A stretch of DNA of 64,000 bases from Paracoccus sediminis (GCF_900188295.1 NZ_FZNM01000001.1:1-64000), one strand, 5' to 3'. Shown: positions 1 through 9,724, counted from the first letter of the stretch. Notes: generated by a model not told the origin, from the letters alone. Numbers and translations: made by a program.

Positions 1-11
1 GACAACCATGG

Positions 12-92
<81 letters not shown>

Positions 93-115
93 ATCCTGTA
101 AGATCAAATAGTTAT

Positions 116-141
116 AACCCGACGCAAACCGTCGGGTTTTT
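116..141 (+). terminator. Intrinsic terminator after tRNA-fMet, element side
   Basis: An 8-bp stem (AACCCGAC / GTCGGGTT) with a 7-nt loop is followed by further T residues. It lies 28 nt after the tRNA and inside the element, so it probably came in with the phage to end transcription of the rebuilt tRNA gene. The original host terminator is at 48557. Confidence 0.8.
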
Positions 142-153
142 GCATTGCGAATT

Positions 154-173
154 CTTGTCAACACCTGGTCAAC
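154..173. repeat. Probable integrase arm-type site, left copy
   Basis: CTTGTCAACACCTGGTCAAC matches 18 of 20 bases with 48323-48342, in the same orientation, inside the opposite element end. It contains two GTCAAC half-motifs. Paired repeats just inside attL and attR fit arm-type binding sites of the element integrase. It also overlaps a 6-bp inverted repeat (CTGGTC / GACCAG, 165-183). Confidence 0.6.
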
Positions 174-225
174 ATTCGACCAGTCCCCCTGAAAAACGGT
201 GCACGCAGCGTTCTGTCCCATGTCG

Positions 226-2184
226 CTATTCCGCCGCAAGGCCGGTGTTCGGTGCATTGAGCCCCTCGACGTAGGACTTGAAGGCCGCGGTCGATGTGAA
301 GCACCGAAACCCCGCGGCGCTGGCCATCGAAATGAGCTCCCCGCTTTCGCCCAGCAGGACCGCCACCGGCTCAGTCAGTTCTTCCTGAACTCCACTCGGC
401 CAGACCAGATCGAAGATGGCACGCTGTTCTCCGGTGTCCGGTTCGACGAAGTCATATGCCATCTGGCCGTGCGCAAGCCCCTGAGCCGCCACCCAAGCAT
501 TCAGGGCTTCCAGTTCCTTGGCTTCATCTTCGCTCGCGATGCCGCCCAGAAGCACCCGATCCGTGATCCTGGCTGCCCGAGAACCAGCAAGCCATGACGT
601 GTCGTCGTGCAGCAGGGATGCGAGGCACGTGTTCGTGGCTTCGGCGAGCAATGCTTTGCGAGCTTCCATGAAGTCGCGGTAGTTCTCGATCCGCCAAAGC
701 GCAGGGTCATCGGGGATCCACTGCGAACGCAGCGCGCCGGGGTGTGCGGCCTCGATCTCGGGGAAGTAATCCTCCGGTCGACGGTCCGAGATCGCGAGGT
801 TCGTGTCCTTCGTCAGGAAGCAGAAGTTCGCCAGGGCGTTCACTTCCGCCCGGGCGTAGTTCGCCTCGTACAGCCGCGCGCGTGGGAAGATGTGGTGGAC
901 CTCGAGACGGCTCATCTTGCCAAGAAGGTTGTTCTTCAACGGCAGGCCAGTGCCCCAGTCCCGTGCCTCCGTCATGCGGGTGAGCATGTACAGCACCGGA
1001 TAGAACCGCGCTCCAACACTCCACGAGTGGAAGTGACCAGGTTCGACCCGCAGTCCGCCCTGTGCCAACCGCAGTTCGCCGATCAGCTTGTCCAGATCCC
1101 CGCCGCTCTGCTCGAGGATCCCGAGGTCCTTGTCGATGAAGCTCTCGACCGATCCCGAAAAGCGCCCCCACATCCCGGATTGGACGAACCAGAAGAGCAG
1201 TTTGTCGCGGGTCTTCGCATCGAGATGGCCGCCCTTGCTGTCCAGATAACGAACCATGACCGGGACGGCGAACTTGGAGAATAGCACGCGGTCGTGGTCT
1301 AGACCCAGCCGCCCGCCAATCATGTTCAGCGCAGTGTCGATGTGCTTGACTGCACGCTTCAGGGCGCTGGCGATCTCGTCAGCGCCCTGCGAGTGGAGAT
1401 AGAGGAACTTTGCCTCGCCCGTCAGGACCGTGTTCACCGACCGCAACAGCCAATCGAGGGTGAAGTCGTAGCCCTCGGAGCGCCAGCGCGCGATGCTGGT
1501 TTTCATCGTATCGCGCGCTTCGGGCCAATCTGCGCAAATCTTGGCGAGCGCCAGTTCGCCCTTCGACAGTTTGGTTCCGCCGCTGTTCACTCTATTGAAG
1601 ATGTCGACCACCACATCGAGGGTCTTGTCGGCACCCGTAACCTCCTCGATGTGGAACGCCTTGTCGCGGATCCCGAGAAGCTGGTTCAAGCGGCCGACAT
1701 ATTCGCCGATCTTCGGAAGATTCTCCGGGTTCTGGCTGAGCGTGGTCAGGAACGCACCGATGCCAGCATTCCCCTTCTGCATGACCTCGGTAACGTCGAT
1801 CCAGAGCGGATCGTCCCGCATCTTGATCGGTTGGTAAAACTCGAAGTCTTCGCTGGCGAGGTTGAACCTCAGATCCGTGAACGCCTTTGCGTTTCCATCG
1901 AAAAAGCGAGGGGGTTTTCCCCGGATCACACCATAGAGCGAGGTGATCCGCTGTTGGCCGTCCAACAGGAGCTTGACGACCCCTGGTGCAAGCTTGCCGT
2001 CGCCGCGATGCGTGGCCGTGGACGCGTCCGTCGCCCATACCAGAAGGCTCCCGACAGGATGCCCGCGATACAGCGACTGGAAAAGTCCTCGAACCTGTTC
2101 TCGTCCCCAGACATACCCACGCTGGAATTCCGGCAGCGCCATGTGGCCATTGTCGATGTAATCGAGGATCGAGGAAATCTGCAT
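226..2184 (-). CDS. DUF262-HNH protein (GmrSD-type nuclease), candidate phage defence
   Basis: This 652-residue protein begins with a DUF262 domain. LPEFQRGYVW near residue 17, DGQQRITSL near 76 and FNRVNSGGTKLSKGE near 197 match the ParB/sulfiredoxin-like nucleotide-binding core of GmrS-like proteins. A C-terminal HNH region has LEVHHIFPRARL and a downstream N-rich helix (VNALANFCFL), like the DUF1524 nuclease of GmrD. Single-chain DUF262-HNH proteins are known as modification-dependent restriction or other anti-phage nucleases. The ATG at 2184 is chosen over TTG at 2187. It is the last gene before attL, outside the lysis genes, a common place for prophage cargo. The domain call is strong; the defence role is inferred. 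Confidence 0.82.
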   Translation of the reverse strand: MQISSILDYIDNGHMALPEFQRGYVWGREQVRGLFQSLYRGHPVGSLLVWATDASTATHRGDGKLAPGVVKLLLDGQQRITSLYGVIRGKPPRFFDGNAKAFTDLRFNLASEDFEFYQPIKMRDDPLWIDVTEVMQKGNAGIGAFLTTLSQNPENLPKIGEYVGRLNQLLGIRDKAFHIEEVTGADKTLDVVVDIFNRVNSGGTKLSKGELALAKICADWPEARDTMKTSIARWRSEGYDFTLDWLLRSVNTVLTGEAKFLYLHSQGADEIASALKRAVKHIDTALNMIGGRLGLDHDRVLFSKFAVPVMVRYLDSKGGHLDAKTRDKLLFWFVQSGMWGRFSGSVESFIDKDLGILEQSGGDLDKLIGELRLAQGGLRVEPGHFHSWSVGARFYPVLYMLTRMTEARDWGTGLPLKNNLLGKMSRLEVHHIFPRARLYEANYARAEVNALANFCFLTKDTNLAISDRRPEDYFPEIEAAHPGALRSQWIPDDPALWRIENYRDFMEARKALLAEATNTCLASLLHDDTSWLAGSRAARITDRVLLGGIASEDEAKELEALNAWVAAQGLAHGQMAYDFVEPDTGEQRAIFDLVWPSGVQEELTEPVAVLLGESGELISMASAAGFRCFTSTAAFKSYVEGLNAPNTGLAAE

Positions 2185-2296
2185 CAAACGCCCAGCGAAC
2201 GGTTAAACCTATCGCCTAGGATGACCCGGAGCCCATCGTCGTCGCAAGAGGGGAAGCGCCAGAATCTCGAACCCATTTCGGTGCGTGGGTTAATCA

Positions 2297-2542
2297 TTAC
2301 CTGCATGCCCGCGCCTGATCGCGCATCACGGCGTAGTCGCTGAGCATCCGGACGACGACGGCCCCTTCCGACAGTGTTTCCACCTCGTCGGCGGCGCGGG
2401 CCTGATCGGCGGCCGTGTAGTCGACCACGGGTGGGCAGGGCGCGTGGGCTTCAGAACCTGCCATCGCGCAGCCGGTCAGCCAGAGCATCACGATCAGGAG
2501 GGCGGCGGGCAGCGGCGTCGAGCATCTGGCGGTGGATGGCAT
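2297..2542 (-). CDS. Outer-membrane spanin lipoprotein (Rz1-like)
   Basis: This 81-residue protein has a hydrophobic signal (PLPAALLIVMLW) ending in the lipobox LTGC, so lipid attachment at the Cys is predicted, followed by an Ala/Pro-containing mature part. Its 5' part overlaps the 3' part of the inner-membrane spanin in another frame, the classic Rz/Rz1 nested layout. ATG 2542 is chosen because GAGAGA lies at ribosome-binding distance; ATG 2560 and GTG 2593 are alternatives. Its role is to join the i-spanin and fuse inner and outer membranes in the last step of lysis. Confidence 0.75.
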   Translation of the reverse strand: MPSTARCSTPLPAALLIVMLWLTGCAMAGSEAHAPCPPVVDYTAADQARAADEVETLSEGAVVVRMLSDYAVMRDQARACR

Positions 2543-2696
2543 CGTTTCTCTCTCGGGCATCAAGCCGTTCGGCCGCGCGCCCGGCGCGTTCACCGGCGCG
2601 GCGCAGATTCAGGAGGAACAGCAGGATCGCTGCGGCGACGAGGATCAGGCCCAGCGCTTTCCGCGCCCGGCCATGGGTCAGAAGCCAGCCGATCAC
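2451..2696 (-). CDS. Inner-membrane spanin (Rz-like)
   Basis: This 81-residue protein has one N-terminal membrane segment (LGLILVAAAILLFLLNL) followed by a charged, probably coiled-coil periplasmic part (RAGERAGRAAERLDARERND). That is the expected architecture of an i-spanin. The start overlaps the stop of the endolysin gene by 4 bases (ATGA), so translation is probably coupled. The lipoprotein gene starts inside it. Confidence 0.72.
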   Translation of the reverse strand: MIGWLLTHGRARKALGLILVAAAILLFLLNLRRAGERAGRAAERLDARERNDAIHRQMLDAAARRPPDRDALADRLRDGRF

Positions 2697-3367
2697 CGCT
2701 GGCCCCGTTTCCAGTCGTCAAGCCGGGCGTGGATGGTGACGGCGATGCCGATCAGCGCGATGGCGATCAGCACCCAACGCAGAGTGTCGAGGTAGGGGAC
2801 CAGCGGCTGGATCGTGGTCTGCGTTTCGGCAAGAACGTCCTGCAGCACTTCAACACCGGCGGCGCCGACGGTGGCAGCCCCAGCTGCACCGCCCCCGCGC
2901 AGCGTGCGGCTTTCCGACAGGACTTCGCGCGCGGGCGGCAGTTCCGGGGCGAAGGGCACGGGTCGCGCCGGGAAGGGATCGCCCCAGGACCGGGCAGGCC
3001 CGAGGTCGATGTGCATGAAGCCGGAGCGCGGATAGTATCCGAACCCCAGGAAGCCCACCGCCCGCGCCGCAGCCTCGAAGGCTGCGGGATCGTGGTTCGC
3101 CATGGCGATGTCGAAGGCGGTGCCCTGAATGTGTTTCGAGGCAGGGGCCCCGCCGACGGCTCGGTTGTGTTCCGGACTGCGATAGGCTGAGCGGATGATC
3201 AGCGGCTTGCCGAGGCGGTCGCGCAGGGCCTGCAGCTTGTCCATCGCCTCGGTGTTGATCTTGATCGCGCCGGTGCCGCGACAGGCGATTTCGGCGGCCG
3301 AGAAGTTCGGCCAGCGCCAGGCGCTCGCGGGCACGTCGCGCCAGTGGGAGTAGGTCAGGGTGGGCAT
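2693..3367 (-). CDS. M15-family endolysin with C-terminal membrane segment
   Basis: The N-terminal domain (about residues 20-125) is a peptidase M15/DacB-type zinc peptidase. RSAYRSPEHNRAVGG and SKHIQGTAFDIA carry the conserved HxxGxAxD metal ligands, and GFMHIDLG supplies the last His. It should cut cell-wall peptide bonds. Unlike soluble endolysins it has a C-terminal hydrophobic helix (LRWVLIAIALIGIAVTIHA) and short basic tail, so it may be membrane-anchored or have fused a holin-like segment. It sits between the holin candidate and the spanins, completing the lysis cassette (224 aa). Confidence 0.85.
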   Translation of the reverse strand: MPTLTYSHWRDVPASAWRWPNFSAAEIACRGTGAIKINTEAMDKLQALRDRLGKPLIIRSAYRSPEHNRAVGGAPASKHIQGTAFDIAMANHDPAAFEAAARAVGFLGFGYYPRSGFMHIDLGPARSWGDPFPARPVPFAPELPPAREVLSESRTLRGGGAAGAATVGAAGVEVLQDVLAETQTTIQPLVPYLDTLRWVLIAIALIGIAVTIHARLDDWKRGQR

Positions 3368-3439
3368 GGTCAGTTCTCCAAATGAAAAACCCGCCTCTGG
3401 GGCGGGGGATGTGGTCGTGGTGGTGTGGTCACCACGCGT

Positions 3440-3748
3440 TTAGTCGGATCGGCCGCGCTGGAAGGCGTCGAACAGCATGTCGCGCATCGAGCGGATGTCG
3501 GTTTCGATCCGGTCGAGGCGGTCGCCATCGACCTTGCGATCTTCGCTGCGCTGCTTGTCGGTGCGGTCGCGTTCGGTGATGAGTTCGCGATCAAGCCGGT
3601 CCAGCAGGGCTTCGTTGGTGAAGGCCTTGCGCGTGATCGCCGCGATCAGGGCCATGGTGCCACCGATCAGGGCGGTCAGCGCGGCGGTGATCCCGTGGTC
3701 CCGAAAGGCCCGCGCGACCGCGTCGGCGAGTGTTGTCTGGTCGTTCAT
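3440..3748 (-). CDS. Small membrane protein, holin candidate
   Basis: This 102-residue protein has one predicted membrane segment (AALTALIGGTMALIAAIT, about 22-39) followed by a highly charged, probably coiled-coil C-terminus (RELITERDRTDKQRSED). Its position directly upstream of the endolysin and spanins supports a holin or holin-associated role. No holin family signature was recognised, so a coiled-coil virion protein is possible. Confidence 0.6.
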   Translation of the reverse strand: MNDQTTLADAVARAFRDHGITAALTALIGGTMALIAAITRKAFTNEALLDRLDRELITERDRTDKQRSEDRKVDGDRLDRIETDIRSMRDMLFDAFQRGRSD

Positions 3749-3781
3749 GATGGTCCTTTCATTGCCGCAGGCTGCGGTTGG

Positions 3782-5704
3782 TCAGAAATCAGTTTCGAGG
3801 TAGACACCGGCGCAGTCGTAGGCGACGGCGGCGGCTGTCGCGCCGGTGTTCAGGAACAGCCGCGGCGACAGGAACTGCGTCGCGGCGGGCAGGTCTGCGG
3901 TGATCTCCTGCTCGAAGTTCGCACCCGAGACCTCGTCGACGACGCGCACCCAGACGGAACTGCCGTTCGGCGGTGCCGCGATGAACAGGGTCAGCACCCC
4001 GCCCGTGGCAATGGCGAAGGACGCGCCCATGTCGGTGAGTGTCGGCGCCCCGGTGCCGTCGTTCGCGACCAGTTGCCAACGGGTGTGGGTGCCGCGCTGG
4101 AAGCCGATGCCGATACAGTTGATGGCGGCGGCCAGCGTCAGGGTGGTGGCCAGCGCGGCCGTCGATCCATAGAGGCCGAAGAATCCCATGCCAGTTGCCT
4201 GCAGGGTCGTCAGCGAAATCCGCGTGACGAAGGTCCAGCCGCCGAGGCCCGCCGCGTTCCCGCGCCAGCAGGCCCAGCCTGCGGATCGCTGGTCGGCGAC
4301 CGAGTCCACGACGGCCGCCGAAGTCAGGCGCCAGCGCCGCATCGAGGCGGCAAGGTTCGTGGCGGCCAGCGTCGGGTGCGAGACGGTGCCGACCGAGGTG
4401 ATCGGCAAGCCTTCGGTCGTGATCGTGGTGCTGACCGACGGCGACCAGGTCGCGATCCGGTTCACCCCGAAATGCGGCTGGAGCGGAAAGTCCCGGCCAG
4501 AGGGGCGCATCACGTCGATCCACGGCGCCCCGGCGCGGTTGCGCGCATAGAGGGCGGCCTTGCCTGCGGGCGGCGGCGATGGCGCTGCGGCCAGACCTGG
4601 CAAGACCGTGGGCTGCGGCAGTTCTACCTGACCGCTGGTGCGGTCGATCCTGATCGCCTCGAAAAAGGCCGAGCCATCCGGGCTGACCTTGAAGCTGAAA
4701 TCGTCATTCCCGAGCAACCCGATGAGGGCGCGGGCCGAGAAGCCGGTCTTGAAGGCGAAGGCCGCGTCATTTCCGGCCGCAGCCTTGTTGACCGTCGCCT
4801 CGATCCCGGAGCCTGCGTTGTTCAGGAGCACAGCGGGCGTGTTGACCGACATCCGGTTGTAGCTGTCGGCCGTGGCCCCGCCGAGGCCGAGCAGTTGCGC
4901 GGTCAGGTTTGCCTGCGGCATGCCGACCTGCGTGACGGCATTGGCGAATGTGACGGTGGGCGTGTTCACCACCGTGGTGCCGCCTGCGCCAGCCGTAGCA
5001 GAGCCGATGTTCACGACCGTGGTCGATCCGGAGGCGCCGCCGGTGCCGAGGTTCACGGTCTTGGTGACGCCGGTGGTCGTCGCCCCGGTGCCCATTCCGT
5101 AGGTCGCGGTCGTCGTGGCCGTGCCGATGCTGGCGGACGCTGCCGAGACGGTGACCGTGCCCGAGGCGGTCAGAGTCCCCGAAAACGTCTTGTTGCCGGA
5201 GAAGGTCTGCGTGCCTGCGAGGATCGCCAGCTCCGATGAGGTGTTGGGCAGCGTGAAGCTGCACGTGGTGCCTGCGCTGATGCCCGCCAGCGAGAAGGTG
5301 GCCTTCTTCGTTGCGTCCGCATCGTTCACCAGGCTGAAGACCGCGTCCGACACGTCGCGCAGCTCGCCCACCACCTCCCAGGCGCTGCCGGTCCAGACGA
5401 GGAACAGGCCCTCGGCCGCGACCCAGACCAGCCAGCCGGTGCGCGGCACAAGCCGGATCCAAGCGCCGTCGATCCAGAAGGCGATGTTCAGATCCCACCC
5501 GGCCCAGAGTCCGCTCGCGCCGGAGGCCACAAGATGGCGGTTGCCGTCGGTGGGGCTGGCCGGGGGCGCGGTGCGCGTGCGGTTGAGGACCGAGAGCTGC
5601 ACCATAGCATCGAGCAGGCGCAGGGCCTCGTTGTGGGTGACATGCTTCTGCGCCTGGGCGGCCAGGAGGTAAGGCAAGCCCAGATGGGTCGTAGTGTCAG
5701 ACAT
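3782..5704 (-). CDS. DUF2793-family tail protein
   Basis: The N-terminus (THLGLPYLLAAQAQKHVTHN, then NEALRLLD and a Trp-rich stretch to about residue 115) is the DUF2793 signature common in Rhodobacterales phage tail regions. A Thr/Ser/Gly-rich repetitive middle (about 150-270) resembles fibre-like beta structure, and the C-terminus is variable. At 640 residues directly downstream of the host-specificity gene, it is most likely a distal tail or fibre protein contacting the host surface. No enzyme motif is seen. Confidence 0.75.
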   Translation of the reverse strand: MSDTTTHLGLPYLLAAQAQKHVTHNEALRLLDAMVQLSVLNRTRTAPPASPTDGNRHLVASGASGLWAGWDLNIAFWIDGAWIRLVPRTGWLVWVAAEGLFLVWTGSAWEVVGELRDVSDAVFSLVNDADATKKATFSLAGISAGTTCSFTLPNTSSELAILAGTQTFSGNKTFSGTLTASGTVTVSAASASIGTATTTATYGMGTGATTTGVTKTVNLGTGGASGSTTVVNIGSATAGAGGTTVVNTPTVTFANAVTQVGMPQANLTAQLLGLGGATADSYNRMSVNTPAVLLNNAGSGIEATVNKAAAGNDAAFAFKTGFSARALIGLLGNDDFSFKVSPDGSAFFEAIRIDRTSGQVELPQPTVLPGLAAAPSPPPAGKAALYARNRAGAPWIDVMRPSGRDFPLQPHFGVNRIATWSPSVSTTITTEGLPITSVGTVSHPTLAATNLAASMRRWRLTSAAVVDSVADQRSAGWACWRGNAAGLGGWTFVTRISLTTLQATGMGFFGLYGSTAALATTLTLAAAINCIGIGFQRGTHTRWQLVANDGTGAPTLTDMGASFAIATGGVLTLFIAAPPNGSSVWVRVVDEVSGANFEQEITADLPAATQFLSPRLFLNTGATAAAVAYDCAGVYLETDF

Positions 5705-5725
5705 GGGGATTCCCGTGGATTGGGA

Positions 5726-8700
5726 TCAGAATTGCAATGTGACCGCGGCGGGGGTGCCGCGGCCGAGGCGGTTCGAGAGCTGGTAGATGCGGAGCGCCAG
5801 TGTCTGGCCGGGCTCGAGCGGTGCGCCCCAATCGGCGGTCTGCTGAGCGGTGGTGTAGAGGACGGAGGGCGTGCTGCTGGTCAGCGTCCGCTTGATCGCA
5901 GCGCCGTCGAGGATCTGGAGGTCGTAGGACTCAACGTCTTCAGCGAGCGGCACCTCGACCTGTTCCCAGGCATCGGCCACCAGCGCGCGGGATCGGCGCG
6001 TCCAACGGATGGTCAGATCGCCCGGGTTGCGGGCCGTTCGCCACGGCTGATCGACATGGACCGGGGCGAAGGGAACAAGGCCCCGGCCGGTCGGTGTGAA
6101 GTCCAGCGCGGCGTAACTAGCGTCGCTCACTGCCCGTGCAGCCGGACCCACGCGCCAATTCCACGGCAGTCCGAGATCAGCCTCGGCGATGGGCAGCGAA
6201 GACAGCGCTGTGTCGAGGACCACGACCCGCGCCCCCGCGGGCGCCGTGTTACCCATCGCATGTTCCGTCCCGCGCTGGCCGCGTAGGAGGCGGGTCAGGC
6301 GGTACCGGCCGGGTGCGATCAGCTCAGCCTGACCCGCCTGCACGATCTCCCATTGGCCAGCGGCGCTCTCGACCGCCAGCGCATTCGCCCCGCCAAACAG
6401 CGCGACATCGGTCACGCTTTCCAGCGTCCCGGACAGCAGATCGACCACCAGAGCGTTGCCCAGATCGAAGCGCGAGGTCGGCCCCGGAAAGAGGTCGAAG
6501 GCCAGCGTGCCGATCCGCGCCCGACTGCCGAAGGTGGTGAGCAGATTGAACCCATCCGTCGAGGCGCTGCGGAAGACGGCGATCTCGCCGGGCCAGGGGC
6601 TGGCATGGGCGGCGATCAGGGGGCGATGGGCGGGCTGGTCCTCGGAAATCTGCGGCAAATCCAGCATCACCACCTCGGGCGTGCCGAAGACGACGGGGCT
6701 GGCGAGCGACGCGGGCCGTGGATCACCGGGCGGCAGATCGTAGGCCGCACGGTCCTGACGCACCGCCTCGATCCCGCGCGCTTCGGCATCGGCGACTGAC
6801 ACCAGCCGGAACTCGACCTCCCGGCCGTCATGCGCGAGCCGGATGACATCGGCAGGGTCCAGCGCCAACCGCGAGGGCGGCAGACGGAAGGTGGCGCTTT
6901 CCCGGCCGATCCACGCCTCCATCAGTGCTCGGCGGCAGCGGCGTTCGGCCTCCTCGGGCGGGATCGCCATGGGGAAGGACTCGGAAGCGATGCGCGTGGT
7001 GTCGACCGTGATGCGGCGCGCTTCCATCAGCGCCGCGTCATAGTCCTCATCCGCCCGGGCGACCTGCCACTTCAGGGACTGGGGCAGTTCGGTCTCCTGC
7101 GCGCGGACCAGTTCCAGCGCCTCGCCTTCCCTGCTGGCGACCAGATCATCCACCGCGAGGGTGAGGCTGGATGCCCGACCGCGCATGACGAAGCGGATCA
7201 TGCCCTCGGTCTCGATGGCGTCGAACCCGAAATGCCGGGCCAGCGTGGAAATCGACGCGCGGGGGCTTTCCAGCGCGCCGATCACATAGCCCTCGACCGC
7301 GCCCCAGAGGCCAGAGACGTCGATGAGGTCTTCCGCCAACCCCGCACGCAGGCAAAGGTGGCGCACCAGCGCGGCGAGCGACACCGCGCCCAGCCGTCCG
7401 GTCAGCCAATGCCCGAGCCGCCAGTTCGGCCCGTCTGTCCAGATGCCGGTCAGTTCGGGGAAGAAGGGATAGGGCCGCGCGTCCCAGGTCCAGGCGGCGC
7501 ATTCCGGAACATGGACCATCCGGCCGCCGTAGATGGATGAGGTCGGGTTGTTCGCCCCTTGGCCCCACCAGAGGTAACTGGCCTCGAGATAGGCACGCTG
7601 GATCGTGTCATCTCGCCAGCCACGGGAGAAGTATGGGGTGAAGCTCTCGGAGGACTTGGGGTCGAAGAACACGTTCGGCTGGTTGGTGCCCCTGTCGATG
7701 GCCGGGCAGCCGAGTTCCGTGAACCAGACGGGCTTCGATTGCGGCACCCATGCGGTCGGCGTGCCGCTTTCCACCCCGCCCGGCCGGTTGAAATGCGCGT
7801 TCGACCACCAGGCGCGCAAGTCCTTGTAGCGGAAGACCCACGGCTTGCCTGCGGCTCCGTCGGTGATGGGTGTCCGCAATTGCGCCGACCGGTCGGCCGC
7901 CGAAGCATAGAACCAGTCGAAGCCTTCGCCGCCTGCGATGTTGGCCTGCAGATAGCCGCGATCATGGATCGCGGGCCAACCCTGCAGCGCATCGGCATGG
8001 TCGAAGCCGTCGCGCCAGTCCGACAGCGGCATGTAGTTGTCGATGCCGATGAAATCGATGTTGGCGTCCGACCACAGCGCGTCGAGATGGAAGAACACAT
8101 CCCCCGTGCCGTCCCCCGGCTGATGGCCGAAGTATTCCGACCAATCGGAGGCGTAACCCACCTTGGTCCCCGGCCCGAGGATCGCCTTCACATCCGCTGC
8201 CAGCGCCTTGAAGGCGGTGACGGCGGGATAGGCACTGGCGCTGGAGCGGATCGTGGTCAGCCCGCGCATCTCGGTCCCGATCAGGAAGGCATCGACCCCG
8301 CCCGCGACCGCGCAGAGATGGGCGTAGTGCAGGATCATCCGCCGCAGGCCCCAGTCGCCGGAGGGGCCGGTCCAGCTGACGGTGTCGCCCGACACCGAGA
8401 ACTGCGCCGGGGTCGCCACGCCGAAGAAGGCCGAGACCTGCGTTGCGGCGGCGGCGGTCTTGTCGGTGGTCCCGACATAGCCTGCCGCCGGGGAACAGGT
8501 GATCCGGCCGCGCCAGGGGAAACTCGGCTGGCCCGGCGTCGCGGCATTCGCGCTGTAGGGGTTCGGCAGGGTATTGCCGGGCGGGACGTCCATCAGAAGG
8601 AACGGATAGAACGTCACCCGCAGCCCGCGAGCCTTCATCTCGCGGATCGCCTGCACCACGGCAAAGTCGGCAGGCGTGCCGCCATAGACTGGCCTATCCT

Positions 8701-9724
8701 CGACGTCGCGACTGACGAGATGGGCTGCAGCGCGGGAGACCCCGTTGACCGCCCAGACCTTGGGGCTGGTGACCTTGGTCGCCACCTCCACGCCGGGCTT
8801 GATGGTGCAGTTGCCCGCGCGCAGATCGTTGCCGAACCAGGCGACGACGAGGCTGACGCTTTCGACGGCCGGGGCCATGGCCCGCAGCCGATCGAGGGCC
8901 ACGACGATATCGGCTTCATCCGGCAAGGCGTTCAGGTTCTCGGTCGAGGTGGTGCCGCCGGTCGTCTGGCCGAACACTGTGGTCGTGGCCCCGACTGTCT
9001 TGCGGACAGCCTCGGTCGCATAGGTGAACTCGCCCGAGGCCGGGATCATGGTCACCGCCTTGACCAGCCCTTCGGCGGTGTCGGGATCCGCGAGCGGCCG
9101 GAACACCTCGAATGAAAGCTGCGGCAGGCGGTTGCCGTAGGTGGCAAGCGCCAGTTCCTCGAAGACGACATAGGCGGTGCCGCGATAGGCGGGGTTGTTG
9201 GCGGCGCCCATCTTGGCGGCAATGAAAGGATCGACCGCCTGGTTCTCGTTCCCTGGATACCAGCGCCAGGTGATCCCCGTCATGTCGAGCGGCTTTCCGT
9301 CGGCCCAGATGCGGCCGATGCCGGTGATCGGCCCTTCGCAGAGCGCTACGGCGAAGCTGGCGTAGTAGAGGTATTCGGTGGTCTGGACCCTCCCGCCGCC
9401 GCCACCCTTGCCGCCGCCTTGCGTCGTGGTCTTGGTCTCCTCGCGGAAATCGGTCGCCCAGATGATGTTGCCACCAATGCGCATGCGGCCATAGAGCCGC
9501 GGGATGATCGCGCCTTCCGCAGCCGAGGTGATGCGCAAGCTGTCGAGGCGCTGGCCCTCGATCTTCTGCGCGGGGGCCAGCGAGGACACGATCCAGCTGT
9601 CCACCACCGACCCGATGGTGGAGCCGATGAAGCCACCGATGGCTGCGCCAGAGAAGCCGATGATCGCGCCGCCGAAGGCTCCGCCGATGGCGGAACCGAC
9701 AGCACCTAGGACAAGCGTCGCCAT
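5726..9724 (-). CDS. RcGTA gp15-like host-specificity / tail-tip protein
   Basis: At 1332 residues this is the largest gene. A Gly-rich amphipathic N-terminus (SAIGGAFGGAIIGFSGAA) is followed by a TIM-barrel-like glycoside hydrolase-type domain (about 380-720, with FDWFYASAADRSAQ and WFTELGCPAIDRGTNQPN) and a C-terminal phage-tail domain, the architecture of the RcGTA gp15 'phage host specificity' protein. It should form the tail-tip hub that contacts the receptor. It lies 9 bases after the NlpC/P60 gene in the conserved gp12-13-14-15 order. Confidence 0.9.
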   Translation of the reverse strand: MATLVLGAVGSAIGGAFGGAIIGFSGAAIGGFIGSTIGSVVDSWIVSSLAPAQKIEGQRLDSLRITSAAEGAIIPRLYGRMRIGGNIIWATDFREETKTTTQGGGKGGGGGRVQTTEYLYYASFAVALCEGPITGIGRIWADGKPLDMTGITWRWYPGNENQAVDPFIAAKMGAANNPAYRGTAYVVFEELALATYGNRLPQLSFEVFRPLADPDTAEGLVKAVTMIPASGEFTYATEAVRKTVGATTTVFGQTTGGTTSTENLNALPDEADIVVALDRLRAMAPAVESVSLVVAWFGNDLRAGNCTIKPGVEVATKVTSPKVWAVNGVSRAAAHLVSRDVEDRPVYGGTPADFAVVQAIREMKARGLRVTFYPFLLMDVPPGNTLPNPYSANAATPGQPSFPWRGRITCSPAAGYVGTTDKTAAAATQVSAFFGVATPAQFSVSGDTVSWTGPSGDWGLRRMILHYAHLCAVAGGVDAFLIGTEMRGLTTIRSSASAYPAVTAFKALAADVKAILGPGTKVGYASDWSEYFGHQPGDGTGDVFFHLDALWSDANIDFIGIDNYMPLSDWRDGFDHADALQGWPAIHDRGYLQANIAGGEGFDWFYASAADRSAQLRTPITDGAAGKPWVFRYKDLRAWWSNAHFNRPGGVESGTPTAWVPQSKPVWFTELGCPAIDRGTNQPNVFFDPKSSESFTPYFSRGWRDDTIQRAYLEASYLWWGQGANNPTSSIYGGRMVHVPECAAWTWDARPYPFFPELTGIWTDGPNWRLGHWLTGRLGAVSLAALVRHLCLRAGLAEDLIDVSGLWGAVEGYVIGALESPRASISTLARHFGFDAIETEGMIRFVMRGRASSLTLAVDDLVASREGEALELVRAQETELPQSLKWQVARADEDYDAALMEARRITVDTTRIASESFPMAIPPEEAERRCRRALMEAWIGRESATFRLPPSRLALDPADVIRLAHDGREVEFRLVSVADAEARGIEAVRQDRAAYDLPPGDPRPASLASPVVFGTPEVVMLDLPQISEDQPAHRPLIAAHASPWPGEIAVFRSASTDGFNLLTTFGSRARIGTLAFDLFPGPTSRFDLGNALVVDLLSGTLESVTDVALFGGANALAVESAAGQWEIVQAGQAELIAPGRYRLTRLLRGQRGTEHAMGNTAPAGARVVVLDTALSSLPIAEADLGLPWNWRVGPAARAVSDASYAALDFTPTGRGLVPFAPVHVDQPWRTARNPGDLTIRWTRRSRALVADAWEQVEVPLAEDVESYDLQILDGAAIKRTLTSSTPSVLYTTAQQTADWGAPLEPGQTLALRIYQLSNRLGRGTPAAVTLQF

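Noticed and set aside
3425..5239. Long plus-strand open frame (604 codons)
   Set aside because: Antisense to the DUF2793 gene; its sequence is Arg/Gly-rich without family features, as expected for the opposite strand of high-GC coding DNA.
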